64,000 bases of DNA from CAKZNE01 sp963976435 (GCA_963976435.1 CAXBKQ010000016.1:1-64000), one strand, 5' to 3'; shown: positions 9,078 to 19,281, counted from the stretch's first letter. The notes: a model not told the origin generated them from the sequence alone. Numbers and translations: made by a program.

Positions 9078-12000
9078 TTATTCCTCTTCTCTTTTTTCTA
9101 GTTTGCTTAAAGAGTCCATCATTAAAGGTGTAGCAATAAATAATGAAGAATAAGTTCCTACAACCACACCAATCAATAGTGCAAACATAAATCCTCTAAT
9201 TACTTCACCTCCAAAAACAAAGATCACCAATAATACGAAGAAGGTAGTTACAGATGTATTAATAGTACGACTTAAAGTACTATTCAAAGCTTCGTTCACA
9301 ACCTGTTTCATAGGTGTCTTTTTACTTTTCAAGCCTAAGTATTCACGAATACGGTCAAACACAACCACGGTATCATTCAGGGAATAACCAATTACTGTTA
9401 AAATAGCTGCAATAAATGCTTGGTCTATTTCCAGTGAAAAAGGTAATACGCCATAGAATATTGAGAAAATAGCTAATACTACCAATACATCATGGAATGC
9501 TGCCGCTACGGCACCAAGACTAAATTGCCATCTAGAAAAACGGATTAGGATATAAAGGAAAATAACAATTAGAGAACCAATAATGGCCAATACGGCAGAC
9601 TTTTTAATATCATCTGCAATGGTTGGACCTACTTGTCTTTCCGAAACTATTCCTATTTCTGCCTGTCCTGCTTCTGAAGAAAAAGCTGCAAGGGCAATAG
9701 GATCCTTGAAATAGGATTTTGTTCCTTCATAAAGCTTAGACTTAATATCATTTTCAACCTCAACTCCAGTTTCGGCAATTTTATATTTGGTAGTAATAAT
9801 CACTTGGCTTTCATCTCCGATGGTCTTTACTTGAGGTACTACCTTATTATTATCTTCATCCAAAAACAAATTCCCTAAATCGGCTTGAATATCAGCTGGA
9901 ACAACATTTTGGTCAAATTTAATTTGGTAAGACCTTCCTCCTACGAAATCCACACCTTGATTAAGACCTCTAGTAGCTAAGGATACAATACCTGCAGCTA
10001 TGATCAATCCAGAAATACCATAAGCAATCTTCTTTTTAGAAAGAAAATCAATAGTGAAATTCTTAAATGCATTTTTGGTGATTGATGTAGCAAAAGATAC
10101 AGTTCCACCTTTAGACATCCTCCATTCGAAAATTAATCTTGTGATAAAAATCGCACAGAATAGTGAAGTAAGGATACCGATAATTAAAGTTGTTGCAAAA
10201 CCTCTAATTGGGCCTGTTCCGAAAACATATAAAATTACCCCAGTAAGGAAGGTAGTAACGTTGGCATCGATGATGGAGCTGTAGGCATTCTTATATCCAT
10301 CCGTAATAGCTAGTTTAAGCCCTTTACCATGTGTCAATTCCTCTCTAATTCTTTCATAAATAAGAACATTGGCATCTACAGCCATACCTATGGTAAGCAC
10401 GATACCCGCAATTCCAGGAAGGGTAAGAACCGCTCCAATAGATGCTAAAACACCAAATACAAAGAACATATTCACTATTAGGGCCACTACGGATGCAGAA
10501 CCTGCAGCACTATAATAGAAAACCATATAAATCATTACAATAGCAAGAGCAATGATGAATGACCATAAACCTGCTGTAATTGCTTTTTCACCTAGTGATG
10601 GTCCTACAACATCAGATTGAATAATTTTTGCAGGAGCTGGTAAACTACCGGCCTTTAAAATATTCGCTAAATCTTGTGCTTCCTGAACAGTAAATTGTCC
10701 TTCAATACTAGTTTGACCATTTGGAATTTCGCCATTAACAACTGGATAAGAATATACCAAGCTATCCAATACCACTGCAACATGTCTTTTGGGTTCCTGA
10801 CTTGATGCTTCTTTAGTGATAGCTGCCCACTTCTTAGCTCCTTGAGCATTCATAGACATGCTTACATAAGCCTGGTTATTTTGGTTGAAATCTTGTCTTG
10901 CATCAGTAACCACATCACCTCCAAGTGGAGCTTTACCACTTCTATTTCCTATAGCTGCCACTAAATAATGGTAATTACTTTCGTCAGGCTTTGAAGTCCA
11001 AAGGAATCTTGTATACCTATATGTACCAGTTAATAAAGCTCTAACACGGGGATGATTTAAATACTCATCAATTTTTTTCATATTCCTTGCCTCTGCAAAA
11101 CCAATGATTGGTCCTAGACGAGTTTGCTGAGCATCATAATCGTAGTTCAAACCGAAAATACTCAATAAAGGATCAAATCTATCCGCTAAAGAACTGGAGT
11201 CAACCGCCGATGAATCGTTTATAGCAAGCCCTAATGAATCTTGTGAAGAGCTGGCAAGATCCTCATCAATAGCTTTAATGCCAGCAAGATCATCATTGTC
11301 TAATTCCGCTGTATTTTCAGCTTTGGCAGCTTTAATAGAATCAGAAACGCGATTAGGGTTTTCTACAATCGTTTTCAGCTTTTCATTTGCCTGGCTCATA
11401 AAATTTAAAAATTCTGCCCCTTGATAAAGGTTCCAGAACTCTAATTGAGCTGTAGATTGAAGTAATTTTTTTACACGGTCTGGATCTTTAACACCAGGAA
11501 GTTCCACTAAAATTCTTCCGGCATTATCCAAACGTTGAATATTAGGCTGCACCACACCAAATTGGTCAATACGAGCTCTTAATACCGTGTAAACATTTTT
11601 AACAGCAGCATCAATTTTTGATGCAAGTTCTTTTTTCACTGCTTCATCCTCAGCACCAAAGCCAAGAATTTCGTTCATTTCTTTGGTACCAAAAATTTGA
11701 GGATCGCTAAGTTTAACAGAAGAGTTTTGCTCTGCTTTAATAGATTCGAAAGATTCTAGGAAAAACGTTAAATAATCCTCTTGTCCATCGGCATCTAATT
11801 CATCAGCCTTATTTAAAGCTTGAATGAAAAGTGGGTGCTCTGTATTTTCTTTGGCTAAATTTTTAAGAATGTCTTTTACTGAAACCTCAAGGATTACATT
11901 CATTCCACCCTTTAAATCCAGTCCTAGATTTATCTCCTTCTCTTTAACCTCGGAATATTTAAAATCGGTGATGAAAATATCATAAACCACCTGATTACTC

Positions 12001-12158
12001 ATAGAGTCTAGATAGGCTTGTTTCTTTTCCGCTACACCATTGGCATAGTCCTCTGCATCGCTATTTACACTAGCACTGATGAAGGTAAATGATAATTGAT
12101 AAAGACAAGCCAAGGCAAATACGATGGCAAACAATCTTATAACTCCTTTATTCTGCAT
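9078..12158 (-). CDS. secDF: fused protein translocase subunit SecDF
   Basis: SecD and SecF use the proton-motive force to help Sec-dependent export from the periplasmic side of the inner membrane. Here both are joined in one 1026-residue chain, usual for Bacteroidota. The SecD half shows an N-terminal membrane anchor, EINLGLDLKGGMNVILEV, ARIDQFGVVQPNIQRL, and the six-helix block with GMAVDANVLIYERIREE. The SecF half shows NQGVDFVGGRSYQIKF and GYSLNDTVVVFDRIREYL. The periplasmic region between the first helix and the SecD block is long and carries an acidic Ser/Asp-rich insert near residues 270-330. It appears monocistronic, with a promoter at 12197-12227. Confidence 0.96.
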   Translation of the reverse strand: MQNKGVIRLFAIVFALACLYQLSFTFISASVNSDAEDYANGVAEKKQAYLDSMSNQVVYDIFITDFKYSEVKEKEINLGLDLKGGMNVILEVSVKDILKNLAKENTEHPLFIQALNKADELDADGQEDYLTFFLESFESIKAEQNSSVKLSDPQIFGTKEMNEILGFGAEDEAVKKELASKIDAAVKNVYTVLRARIDQFGVVQPNIQRLDNAGRILVELPGVKDPDRVKKLLQSTAQLEFWNLYQGAEFLNFMSQANEKLKTIVENPNRVSDSIKAAKAENTAELDNDDLAGIKAIDEDLASSSQDSLGLAINDSSAVDSSSLADRFDPLLSIFGLNYDYDAQQTRLGPIIGFAEARNMKKIDEYLNHPRVRALLTGTYRYTRFLWTSKPDESNYHYLVAAIGNRSGKAPLGGDVVTDARQDFNQNNQAYVSMSMNAQGAKKWAAITKEASSQEPKRHVAVVLDSLVYSYPVVNGEIPNGQTSIEGQFTVQEAQDLANILKAGSLPAPAKIIQSDVVGPSLGEKAITAGLWSFIIALAIVMIYMVFYYSAAGSASVVALIVNMFFVFGVLASIGAVLTLPGIAGIVLTIGMAVDANVLIYERIREELTHGKGLKLAITDGYKNAYSSIIDANVTTFLTGVILYVFGTGPIRGFATTLIIGILTSLFCAIFITRLIFEWRMSKGGTVSFATSITKNAFKNFTIDFLSKKKIAYGISGLIIAAGIVSLATRGLNQGVDFVGGRSYQIKFDQNVVPADIQADLGNLFLDEDNNKVVPQVKTIGDESQVIITTKYKIAETGVEVENDIKSKLYEGTKSYFKDPIALAAFSSEAGQAEIGIVSERQVGPTIADDIKKSAVLAIIGSLIVIFLYILIRFSRWQFSLGAVAAAFHDVLVVLAIFSIFYGVLPFSLEIDQAFIAAILTVIGYSLNDTVVVFDRIREYLGLKSKKTPMKQVVNEALNSTLSRTINTSVTTFFVLLVIFVFGGEVIRGFMFALLIGVVVGTYSSLFIATPLMMDSLSKLEKREEE

Positions 12159-12196
12159 TATTTCAGGATGTGTTTACTAAATTTCAAAATAGTCGG

Positions 12197-12227
12197 CAAA
12201 TATAGAATTTCAACTAATAAATCACAA
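12197..12227 (-). promoter_or_regulatory. Bacteroidota-type promoter of secDF
   Basis: On the minus strand a TTG (12227-12225) is followed after 20 bases by TATATTTG (12204-12197), matching the -33 TTG / -7 TAnnTTTG consensus of the Bacteroidota primary sigma factor. The box lies 38 bases before the secDF start. Confidence 0.55.
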
Positions 12228-12270
12228 CGTCCTTTTACTTATCTATTCAACGATTTCAAAGATTGCTGTT

Positions 12271-12278
12271 TATATTTG
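12271..12278 (+). promoter_or_regulatory. candidate -7 box of the FG-GAP T9SS protein gene
   Basis: TATATTTG at 12271-12278 fits the TAnnTTTG -7 consensus and lies 22 bases before the ATG at 12301. No TTG is found at the ideal upstream spacing, so this is less certain than the divergent secDF promoter 70 bases away. Confidence 0.4.
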
Positions 12279-12300
12279 TTGAAGATTAAAAATCCTATCG

Positions 12301-14994
12301 ATGAAATACCCTTTAATTATTCTCTCTCTATTTTTCACTTTTTCCTCTACAGCCCAATCTAGCACTAATAATTTTGGTTTTATTGAAAACACTAGTGTAA
12401 AGGTTTTTAAAAATAATACTCAATTAACAAATCCTTGGGCAGGAGGAATAAATTATGGGGAAGTTAATACAATGGACCTCAATAATGACGGAAGGGATGA
12501 TTTAGTAGTTTTCGACAAAATCGGTGGCCGTGTCACTACCTATATAGATACAAAATCAAGTGGTAGTGCAGAATTTGAGTATGCACCTGAATACCGATCT
12601 GCCTTTCCATCTGCTGAAGATTGGATGCTTTTGAGAGATTTCAATTGTGATGGTAAAATGGATGTTTTCTGCGGAATAAGCGGTGGTGTTGTTGTTTATG
12701 AAAATACAAGCAGTGGATCTGAGCTAAGTTTTCAAAAAGCCCATACAGAAGATAAATTGCAGGTAACCATTAGTGTTGGGGATGTAAATTTACATGTACC
12801 CATCACAGATGTTCCAGGAATAGTAGATATGGATGGTGATGGTGATTTAGATATTTTAACCTGGGGTGGATCTGTGTCCTATGTTGAATTAATGGAAAAT
12901 AAAGCTAGCTGTGGGCTAAACTTTGAACGCAAGGAAAGCTGCTGGGGGCATTTTTTGGAAGATGCCTTTACCAATCAAGTTATTTTAGATACATGTACTC
13001 CTTTTAAAAATAAAACCCTTCATGCAGGAGGTACCTTATTACCTCTGGATTTAAATGCCAATGGAGTTATGGATGTTTTGGTTTCTGATGTTTCCTATAA
13101 AAATGTAATTGCCCTTTACAATACAGGCACAGCAGACAGTGCTTTTATTAGCTCTCAAGACACAAATTTCCCAGCAAGCCACCCTATAAATGTTGATCTT
13201 TTTCCCGCAAGTTTTTATGAAGATGTAGATGGTGATGGTATTAAAGATTTAGTGGTTTCTCCAAATCAAACCGGATTAACTGGTTCTGAGAATTATAGGA
13301 GTATGACTCAGTATAAAAATATGGGCTCTAATAACAATCCAAACTTTCAATATGTAAGGGATAATTTTCTTCAAAAAGACCAAATTGATCTTGGAGAAGG
13401 CTGTGTTCCTAGATTGTGTGACCTTTCCGGTGATGGCCTTCTAGATCTCATTTTAGCCAATAGCCATTATTATGATGCTGGAGGAAATGCTGCCAGTAGT
13501 TTCTCCTATTTTAAAAATACTGGAACGGCTAGTCAACCCGAATTTACACTGATCGATAGCAATCTAAGTAATATAGCCTCCTATGGCCTTGGAATTATGA
13601 GCATTCCTGCATTTGGAGATCTGGATGGTGATAATGACTTTGATATGATTGTAGGAGATCAAAATGGACAAGTTCATTATTTCTCGAATACAGGAAATTC
13701 TACAAATCCTATTTTCACTTTAACTACGGCCGGAATTGGATCTATCGATGTAGGAAATGCTGCAGCTCCATTTTTATATGATATGGATAGTAGTGGTACC
13801 CTTGATTTACTCGTAGGAAATGAACTGGGAAAAATTGAATACTATACCAACTCCTCCTCAACAAGTCCAAATTTTAGTCTTGAAAATGATTTCTTTGGCG
13901 GAATAAATGTTAGAACTAGATTTTACGATGGCTTTAGTGTTCCTTATGTATTTGAGCACAATGGACTTACAAACATTATGGTAGGTAGTGGTAGAGGTAT
14001 TTACCAATTCGACAGTATAAAACAGGTAGTTGCACAGCCTGCAATTCTTTCCGAAACGGTTGGTTCTGATACCATACGCGTGGCTAGTTTTAATGAATCA
14101 CCCTATGGCTTTTCAAAATATGTTGGCAGAAACCAATTTTTATATACTGCAGCCGAATTAAAATCATTAGGCTTTATTCAAGGCTTTGTAACAAGAATCT
14201 CTTTTGATGTTAGCTCCAGCGGCCATAGCATTGTACAAAAAGGAATAACGGTAAAAATGAAAAACACTACAGCCACAGACCTTAGTAGTTTTGAAACAGG
14301 CCTTACCATTGTAAATGAAGATGAGAGGGTTTTACCCGGTTCTGGAGTTCAAATGGATCTTCCCTTTTTATGGGATGGAAAATCCAATTTAGTGGTGGAA
14401 ATTTGCTTTAGTGGAAATGTGTTTGTTCAGGCAAATGGCCGAGTAGATATGAGTAATACCAGTTTTGTATCCAATGCCTGGGGTGATGTAGCAGGAAACA
14501 ATACCGTTACTGCTAATGGTTGTAATTTACCATTATTGGGAAGCTCCAGCAGAAGACCAAATATTAGATTTCAAATTACCCCAGCCTTTGTAAATACCGA
14601 TGAATTCCTTGTAGATGGCCATAGAAATTCTGGTGCTTTTGCAGATTTGGATAACGATGGTTTTATCGATGCTATTGTTGGAAATTACAGCGGTGGTGCG
14701 GTATATTTTAAAGGTAAGATTTATGATGTTTCAAACCCAGAACCCATAAGTTTTAAGAATAGAAATCTTGAAGTATTCCCAAATCCAGGACAAAATATTT
14801 TTCAAGTAAAAACTGAAAATATGGGAGCTCAAAGCATTCTCAGAGTTTTCCATTTAAATGGGGCTTTGATTTCTGAAACCAGAATAGAAGACAGCACTAC
14901 GGAAATTGATTTAGGCTCGCAACCGAATGGCCTTTATTTATTTCTGCTGGATGATGGCGAGCAGATATACAGCCAGAAAGTGATCAAGGAATAA
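12301..14994 (+). CDS. secreted FG-GAP/VCBS-repeat protein with T9SS type A sorting domain
   Basis: This 897-residue protein has a signal peptide (MKYPLIILSLFFTFSSTAQS) and about nine calcium-loop motifs of the FG-GAP/VCBS kind, such as DLNNDGRDDLVVFD, DMDGDGDLDIL, DVDGDGIKDLVVS, DLDGDNDFDMIVGD and DLDNDGFIDAIVGN. These form a beta-propeller-like surface domain. A separate beta-rich region (about 590-770) has RVASFNESPYGFSKYVG. The C-terminal 75 residues begin VFPNPGQNIFQVK and end YSQKVIKE, the type A T9SS sorting signal. It should cross the outer membrane by T9SS and be attached or released outside the cell. The ligand is unknown; FG-GAP repeats often mediate adhesion. Its last 11 bases overlap the end of the convergent sigma gene. 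Confidence 0.85.
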   Translation: MKYPLIILSLFFTFSSTAQSSTNNFGFIENTSVKVFKNNTQLTNPWAGGINYGEVNTMDLNNDGRDDLVVFDKIGGRVTTYIDTKSSGSAEFEYAPEYRSAFPSAEDWMLLRDFNCDGKMDVFCGISGGVVVYENTSSGSELSFQKAHTEDKLQVTISVGDVNLHVPITDVPGIVDMDGDGDLDILTWGGSVSYVELMENKASCGLNFERKESCWGHFLEDAFTNQVILDTCTPFKNKTLHAGGTLLPLDLNANGVMDVLVSDVSYKNVIALYNTGTADSAFISSQDTNFPASHPINVDLFPASFYEDVDGDGIKDLVVSPNQTGLTGSENYRSMTQYKNMGSNNNPNFQYVRDNFLQKDQIDLGEGCVPRLCDLSGDGLLDLILANSHYYDAGGNAASSFSYFKNTGTASQPEFTLIDSNLSNIASYGLGIMSIPAFGDLDGDNDFDMIVGDQNGQVHYFSNTGNSTNPIFTLTTAGIGSIDVGNAAAPFLYDMDSSGTLDLLVGNELGKIEYYTNSSSTSPNFSLENDFFGGINVRTRFYDGFSVPYVFEHNGLTNIMVGSGRGIYQFDSIKQVVAQPAILSETVGSDTIRVASFNESPYGFSKYVGRNQFLYTAAELKSLGFIQGFVTRISFDVSSSGHSIVQKGITVKMKNTTATDLSSFETGLTIVNEDERVLPGSGVQMDLPFLWDGKSNLVVEICFSGNVFVQANGRVDMSNTSFVSNAWGDVAGNNTVTANGCNLPLLGSSSRRPNIRFQITPAFVNTDEFLVDGHRNSGAFADLDNDGFIDAIVGNYSGGAVYFKGKIYDVSNPEPISFKNRNLEVFPNPGQNIFQVKTENMGAQSILRVFHLNGALISETRIEDSTTEIDLGSQPNGLYLFLLDDGEQIYSQKVIKE

Positions 14995-16213
14995 GAGTTT
15001 TTTTATCAATTAAATAAGTCTTTTCCACTTCATTTGAACTGAGTGAAATCGCTGAATCCAAACTTTCTTTAGCCTCCTTATTATTACCAATTTTCAATTC
15101 TAATTCGGCCTTAAAAGCAAAATAAAGGTGATTTCGATTATGCTCGTTTTGAATCTTTTTCAAAGCGCTAAGAACCACTTCTGCCTTCTCTATTTTCGCC
15201 ATTACAATTAAATAGTTTAAATGGGCATTTGGAGATGGATAATGTTTTCGAATCAAATGATGAATATTTAAAACTTTATTCCAATTGATTTTTTCAAATG
15301 ATGGGGCAATATGATATTGAAATTCTATGGAAGCCTCTAAGTAAAAATCATCAACCTCCTGAAACAATGTAGCCTGGTGGAAATAATAATTCCCCCAATC
15401 TATATATTCCCTTATCCAAAGCAGACGATTTTGATTCTGAAGCCTTATCAATTTTCCATCAACTAGTCTAGCATCAAATCTTGCTATTTTATAGGCCATT
15501 AAACTTATTAGCGAGCAAGAAGAAAGAGTCTTACACTCCTTTTTATCGATAATTAGGAGGGCTAATCTCAAGGCTTCACCACAAAGGTCTCTATTAATAA
15601 GCTCTTTACCAGTACTGGTTTTATAAGCTTCATTGAACATCAGATATACAACCTTTAATACGCGGCTTAGATAATTTTTCAATTCCCTCCCCGAAGGAAC
15701 TACTAACTGCCCTACCTCCTTTCGGAATTTCAATTTTGCCCTTTGTAAAGATTTTTTTGCCGTCTCTTTTTTGATGAGAAGAGCCCTGGAAATTTCATCT
15801 ATACTAAATCCACTAATTAATTTCAAACTAAGAATTAAGGCATCCCGATTTTGAATTGCTGGATGGCAGCAGGCAAAAATCATTTTCAATTGTTCATCAT
15901 TAAGCTCCGTTGAAAGAACAATTTCCTGCTCAGCCTCCTGAATTATTTGATCATCAATAAAATTTTCACTTTTCCTTTCACGCTTTAAAATATCTAGCAA
16001 TTTATTTTTTGAAACTTTAAACAACCAATAACCAGGTTTATTCGGAAGACCATTATAGGCCCAAACCTGACTGGCTTTCAATAGAGAATCCTGAACAGCA
16101 TCCTCAATAATTTCAATATGCTGCGCTCCAAAACCAGAAGTTAATCCAGCGACTATTTTTCCATATTCATGACGGAATAAATGATCTAAGGCATTATTTA
16201 TTTTTGAATTCAT
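14984..16213 (-). CDS. ECF sigma factor of the ECF42 type with C-terminal DUF6596/TPR-like extension
   Basis: The N-terminal 165 residues hold sigma-70 region 2 (VQDSLLKASQVWAYNGLPNK, GYWLFKVSKNKLLDILKR) and region 4 (LISGFSIDEISRALLIKKETAKKSLQRAKLKFRKE). About 240 further residues follow, with LMFNEAYKTSTG and LCGEALRLALLI, the extension seen in ECF42-type factors, which replaces control by an anti-sigma factor. The protein has 409 residues, as expected for this group and about twice a simple ECF factor. It lies just after a DGPF/YCII gene, the conserved partner of ECF42 factors. ATG at 16213. A hairpin lies between the two genes. The target genes are not known from this window. Confidence 0.88.
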   Translation of the reverse strand: MNSKINNALDHLFRHEYGKIVAGLTSGFGAQHIEIIEDAVQDSLLKASQVWAYNGLPNKPGYWLFKVSKNKLLDILKRERKSENFIDDQIIQEAEQEIVLSTELNDEQLKMIFACCHPAIQNRDALILSLKLISGFSIDEISRALLIKKETAKKSLQRAKLKFRKEVGQLVVPSGRELKNYLSRVLKVVYLMFNEAYKTSTGKELINRDLCGEALRLALLIIDKKECKTLSSCSLISLMAYKIARFDARLVDGKLIRLQNQNRLLWIREYIDWGNYYFHQATLFQEVDDFYLEASIEFQYHIAPSFEKINWNKVLNIHHLIRKHYPSPNAHLNYLIVMAKIEKAEVVLSALKKIQNEHNRNHLYFAFKAELELKIGNNKEAKESLDSAISLSSNEVEKTYLIDKKTLIP

Positions 16214-16221
16214 AAATAGAA

Positions 16222-16253
16222 AAAGCTTGTATCCAATGCAGAATACAAGCTTT
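16222..16253 (-). terminator. hairpin between the DGPF gene and the sigma factor gene
   Basis: On the minus strand an 11-bp perfect stem (AAAGCTTGTAT at 16253-16243, ATACAAGCTTT at 16232-16222) with a 10-base loop is followed by TT and CTATTT. It has the shape of an intrinsic terminator for the DGPF gene, but it ends only 8 bases before the sigma ATG, so it would also cover the ribosome-binding region of the sigma gene. Confidence 0.7.
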
Positions 16254-16273
16254 CAATTTAAATATAAAAGAGC

Positions 16274-16615
16274 TTACATGCTCATTATTTCACGTACCTC
16301 CACGGTTCCTTCATGTTCGAAAATTGGGCATCCTTTTGCAATTTCAGAAGCCTGTTCCATATTTTCGGCATTTACGATAAGGTAGCCACCAACAATTTCT
16401 GCACCTTCTGCAAATGGGCCATCTGTTGCAGTATTACCGTCCTTACTTAATACTTTTCCTTCTTTGGCTAGAGGTAGTCCATCCACCAAACTGCCCTTTT
16501 CGGCAAGGCCTTGCATCCAGTTTCCCCATTTTTGCATGTGCTCCTGCATTTCTTCTGGTGAGGAATCTAATCTTCTTGCATCACCTCCACGAAATAAATA
16601 AAGATACTTTGTCAT
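16274..16615 (-). CDS. YCII-related DGPF-domain protein
   Basis: This 113-residue cytoplasmic protein has the YCII/DGPF fold: MTKYLYLFRGGD at the start, MQKWGNWMQGLAEKGSLVDG in the middle, and the name-giving DGPF motif in NTATDGPFAEGAEIVGGYLIV. Such proteins are regular neighbours of ECF42 sigma factors. They are ferredoxin-like dimers whose catalytic or sensing role is not settled. It precedes the sigma factor in the same direction, 60 bases away, with a hairpin between. A function as sensor or as a target of the sigma factor is an inference. Confidence 0.88.
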   Translation of the reverse strand: MTKYLYLFRGGDARRLDSSPEEMQEHMQKWGNWMQGLAEKGSLVDGLPLAKEGKVLSKDGNTATDGPFAEGAEIVGGYLIVNAENMEQASEIAKGCPIFEHEGTVEVREIMSM

Positions 16616-16851
16616 TTTCTAAATAGTTTAAATGTTTGAATTTTCAGGAATCCTTCCCGATTGTATTTTAAAGACGATTAAGCCCCAACTAAAAGGGACA
16701 ATTTCCCAAAATTTATTAAAATAAAAACAATTCGGCATGTAGTTCAACCATTACAAATGATTAGAAAAACAACTAATTGACTCTTTGGAATAAGGTAATA
16801 ATATTGTTTGCGAAACTCTAGCAAAGCAATTTTGATATAAACTTACCTGTC

Positions 16852-19263
16852 ATGAAACCCAAAGTTAAATTTACAATTCTATTTTCATTACCTACATTTT
16901 ACTTGTTGCTACTCATCAGTATGTCTACAATGATAAATGCTCAAAGTCCGGGAGACATCCTTTTTACTGGATACAATTCAGATGGAGCCGATGAATTTTC
17001 CTTTATGGCCAGTACCAGCATTCCAGGAAACATCCAATTTCACTTTACGGACAATGGTTGGACTACCGCAAATGGTGGAGAATTTAGAGTTACTGAAGGA
17101 GAAATAGTTTATACCACTCCTTCTGAAGGACTTCTTCAAGGTGATCAAATAGTTATAAGGCCTTTGGGAACATCTCCTTCTATTATCCATGGTTCAGGTA
17201 CCGTCAGTAAGATTGGATCAAACAATATAGTTCTTAGCGCTGCAGGGGATGGCATAATTTGTTTTATGGGAAGTATGAGAAATCCGAGTCCTATTGCAGC
17301 AATTAGCACAGATGCTTCGGGTTGGGTAAATCCATCTGCAAATACCCAAACCAATATCCCAAATGGCCTGGTAGAAGGAGAATCAGCCTTTTTGTTATTG
17401 GAAAATGGCAGTACAGAATCCGATAATTGGATATACAACTGTGACAGTATTTATGGAACAAAATCCTCTATACAAATGGCCATAGCTCAATTAAATAATT
17501 GGACTTCCAATAATTCCAGTTCCTATACTTTGCCATGCTCTCCATTTAAATCTATTTGGAATGGAAGCTGGGCACCTTCGGCTCCTAGTGCCCAAAACAG
17601 TATTGAAATAATCTCTAGTAGCCCAATAAATACTGATATCACTTGTCGAAACCTCGTTATTGGCTTTGGAATAAGCCTCAATCTAGATTCAAATGATTTA
17701 CATATTTATGGAGATATTGAGAATTTTGGGAATGGAATTCAAACTACTGGAGAGCTATTTTTTCACCCTGGTGTTTCGGAACTTAGTATTAGTGCTAATC
17801 CTATCACCTTGGAAAATATCGTGCATATAGATGAATCCTGTGTATTAAATGCAGATTCAAATTTAATCTTAGCAGCGTCTTCCCAAACTTCATTTGGGCA
17901 ATTAACAGGAGATGGAGAAATAAATAATGTAATATTCCAAAGATATTTGGATGCTAGCAATCCCCAATATTTTTATTTGGGAATGCCTTTAAAAAACGCT
18001 TTGCTTGAAGAATTTAATGAAGGTGAGCTTTTACAAAGTTCCAACTCCAGTGATGGTAGCATTTGGCAGTGGGATGCTGGCCAAGCCTTGTGGGTGGAAC
18101 CTGGAAATGTGAACCAAACAACTGCCATTTCAGGAAAAGCTTATGCTGTTTATGCTGGTAGCAATAGTTTTGGCACCTTCCTATTAAATGGGATTGGGCA
18201 ATTAAATTTCATTGGCTCCGCCACAACAGATTCTGTTTCAATAAATTTAGAATATAATGACGGACAAGGTTCTTCCTCCCCAAATTTTACCGGCGGAACT
18301 TCTATTCCTCAAACCCAAGGCTGGAATTTACTTTCCAATCCATATAATTGCTACTACGATTGGGATTTACAATCTATTCCCAGCAATTTGTCTGGAGCTA
18401 TTTACCGATTTGATGGTAGTAATTACATAAGTTATATCCAGGGCTTGGGAAATTCTTCGCGATTTATTGCTCCTGGAGAGGCGTTTTTTGTTCAGTTAAA
18501 TTCCAATATCCCCGGTACCCTGTATTTCAATCCGGAGTTCAGAAACCCAAATAGGTCCATTTCTTCGAATAAAAATTCGAAAGGATTTGATGGTTTAGAG
18601 ATTTCGCTTAAAAGTATTGCCTCCAAGAATGGGGATAAATTATATATCGGTTTTGACAGCAGCGCCAGCCAACTTTTTGACCCAAAATTGGATGCTTGGA
18701 AATTTAAAAACCCAGGTGAAATCCCAAATTTATATATAGAAATGCCCTATGGTAATCTGAGTATACATCAATTAGCATTAGATCACAACAAACTCATCAT
18801 CCCCATATCGATTGATTGTAGTATCGATGCTGCAAATCTGGAAATGAAGGTATCATCAGACATGCTAAAGTCTAATATAAAATTCCAATTGGAAGATTTA
18901 AAAACGGGACAAATGTATAGCGCCAGAAAAAATTCTGGATTGAATTTGGTCTTTGCAAATGACAGCAGTTTTAGAAAGGATAGATTTCGTCTGCACTTAA
19001 ATAGATCAGACTTATCAAAAATAGAATCCAAAAAACCAGAATTTTACATCAGCCAAAATGAGGATGGAATCCTTATTCATCAGCTGGAAAAATTATCCTA
19101 TTCTAAAGCGGAATTGCTAGATCTTAATGGCAGAATAATAAAATCACAGAAATTGGAAAATATTAAAACTCCCATACCCATAAACAAAAATGGCCTTTTC
19201 ATTTTAAAGTTAAAAAATGAAAAAGACCAATTCTGTGTAGAAAAGATTTTATTCCAAGGCTAA
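16852..19263 (+). CDS. secreted protein with T9SS type A-like sorting domain, function unknown
   Basis: This 803-residue protein has a signal peptide (hydrophobic core at about residues 8-30, cleavage near INAQSPG). The N-terminal domain begins GDILFTGYNSDGADEFSFMA, a pattern seen at the start of many uncharacterised flavobacterial secreted proteins. The middle is a Ser/Asn/Gly-rich beta-structured stretch with repeats of the type WNLLSNPYNCYYDW and FQRYLDASNPQYFYLGMPL. The last 60 residues (AELLDLNGRIIKSQKLE, GLFILKLKNEKDQF, VEKILFQG) look like a T9SS type A signal although the usual FPNP motif is absent. No catalytic motif was recognised. It ends 18 bases from the convergent icmF stop. Confidence 0.75.
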   Translation: MKPKVKFTILFSLPTFYLLLLISMSTMINAQSPGDILFTGYNSDGADEFSFMASTSIPGNIQFHFTDNGWTTANGGEFRVTEGEIVYTTPSEGLLQGDQIVIRPLGTSPSIIHGSGTVSKIGSNNIVLSAAGDGIICFMGSMRNPSPIAAISTDASGWVNPSANTQTNIPNGLVEGESAFLLLENGSTESDNWIYNCDSIYGTKSSIQMAIAQLNNWTSNNSSSYTLPCSPFKSIWNGSWAPSAPSAQNSIEIISSSPINTDITCRNLVIGFGISLNLDSNDLHIYGDIENFGNGIQTTGELFFHPGVSELSISANPITLENIVHIDESCVLNADSNLILAASSQTSFGQLTGDGEINNVIFQRYLDASNPQYFYLGMPLKNALLEEFNEGELLQSSNSSDGSIWQWDAGQALWVEPGNVNQTTAISGKAYAVYAGSNSFGTFLLNGIGQLNFIGSATTDSVSINLEYNDGQGSSSPNFTGGTSIPQTQGWNLLSNPYNCYYDWDLQSIPSNLSGAIYRFDGSNYISYIQGLGNSSRFIAPGEAFFVQLNSNIPGTLYFNPEFRNPNRSISSNKNSKGFDGLEISLKSIASKNGDKLYIGFDSSASQLFDPKLDAWKFKNPGEIPNLYIEMPYGNLSIHQLALDHNKLIIPISIDCSIDAANLEMKVSSDMLKSNIKFQLEDLKTGQMYSARKNSGLNLVFANDSSFRKDRFRLHLNRSDLSKIESKKPEFYISQNEDGILIHQLEKLSYSKAELLDLNGRIIKSQKLENIKTPIPINKNGLFILKLKNEKDQFCVEKILFQG

Positions 19264-19281
19264 TTATTGAAGCTAAATCTC

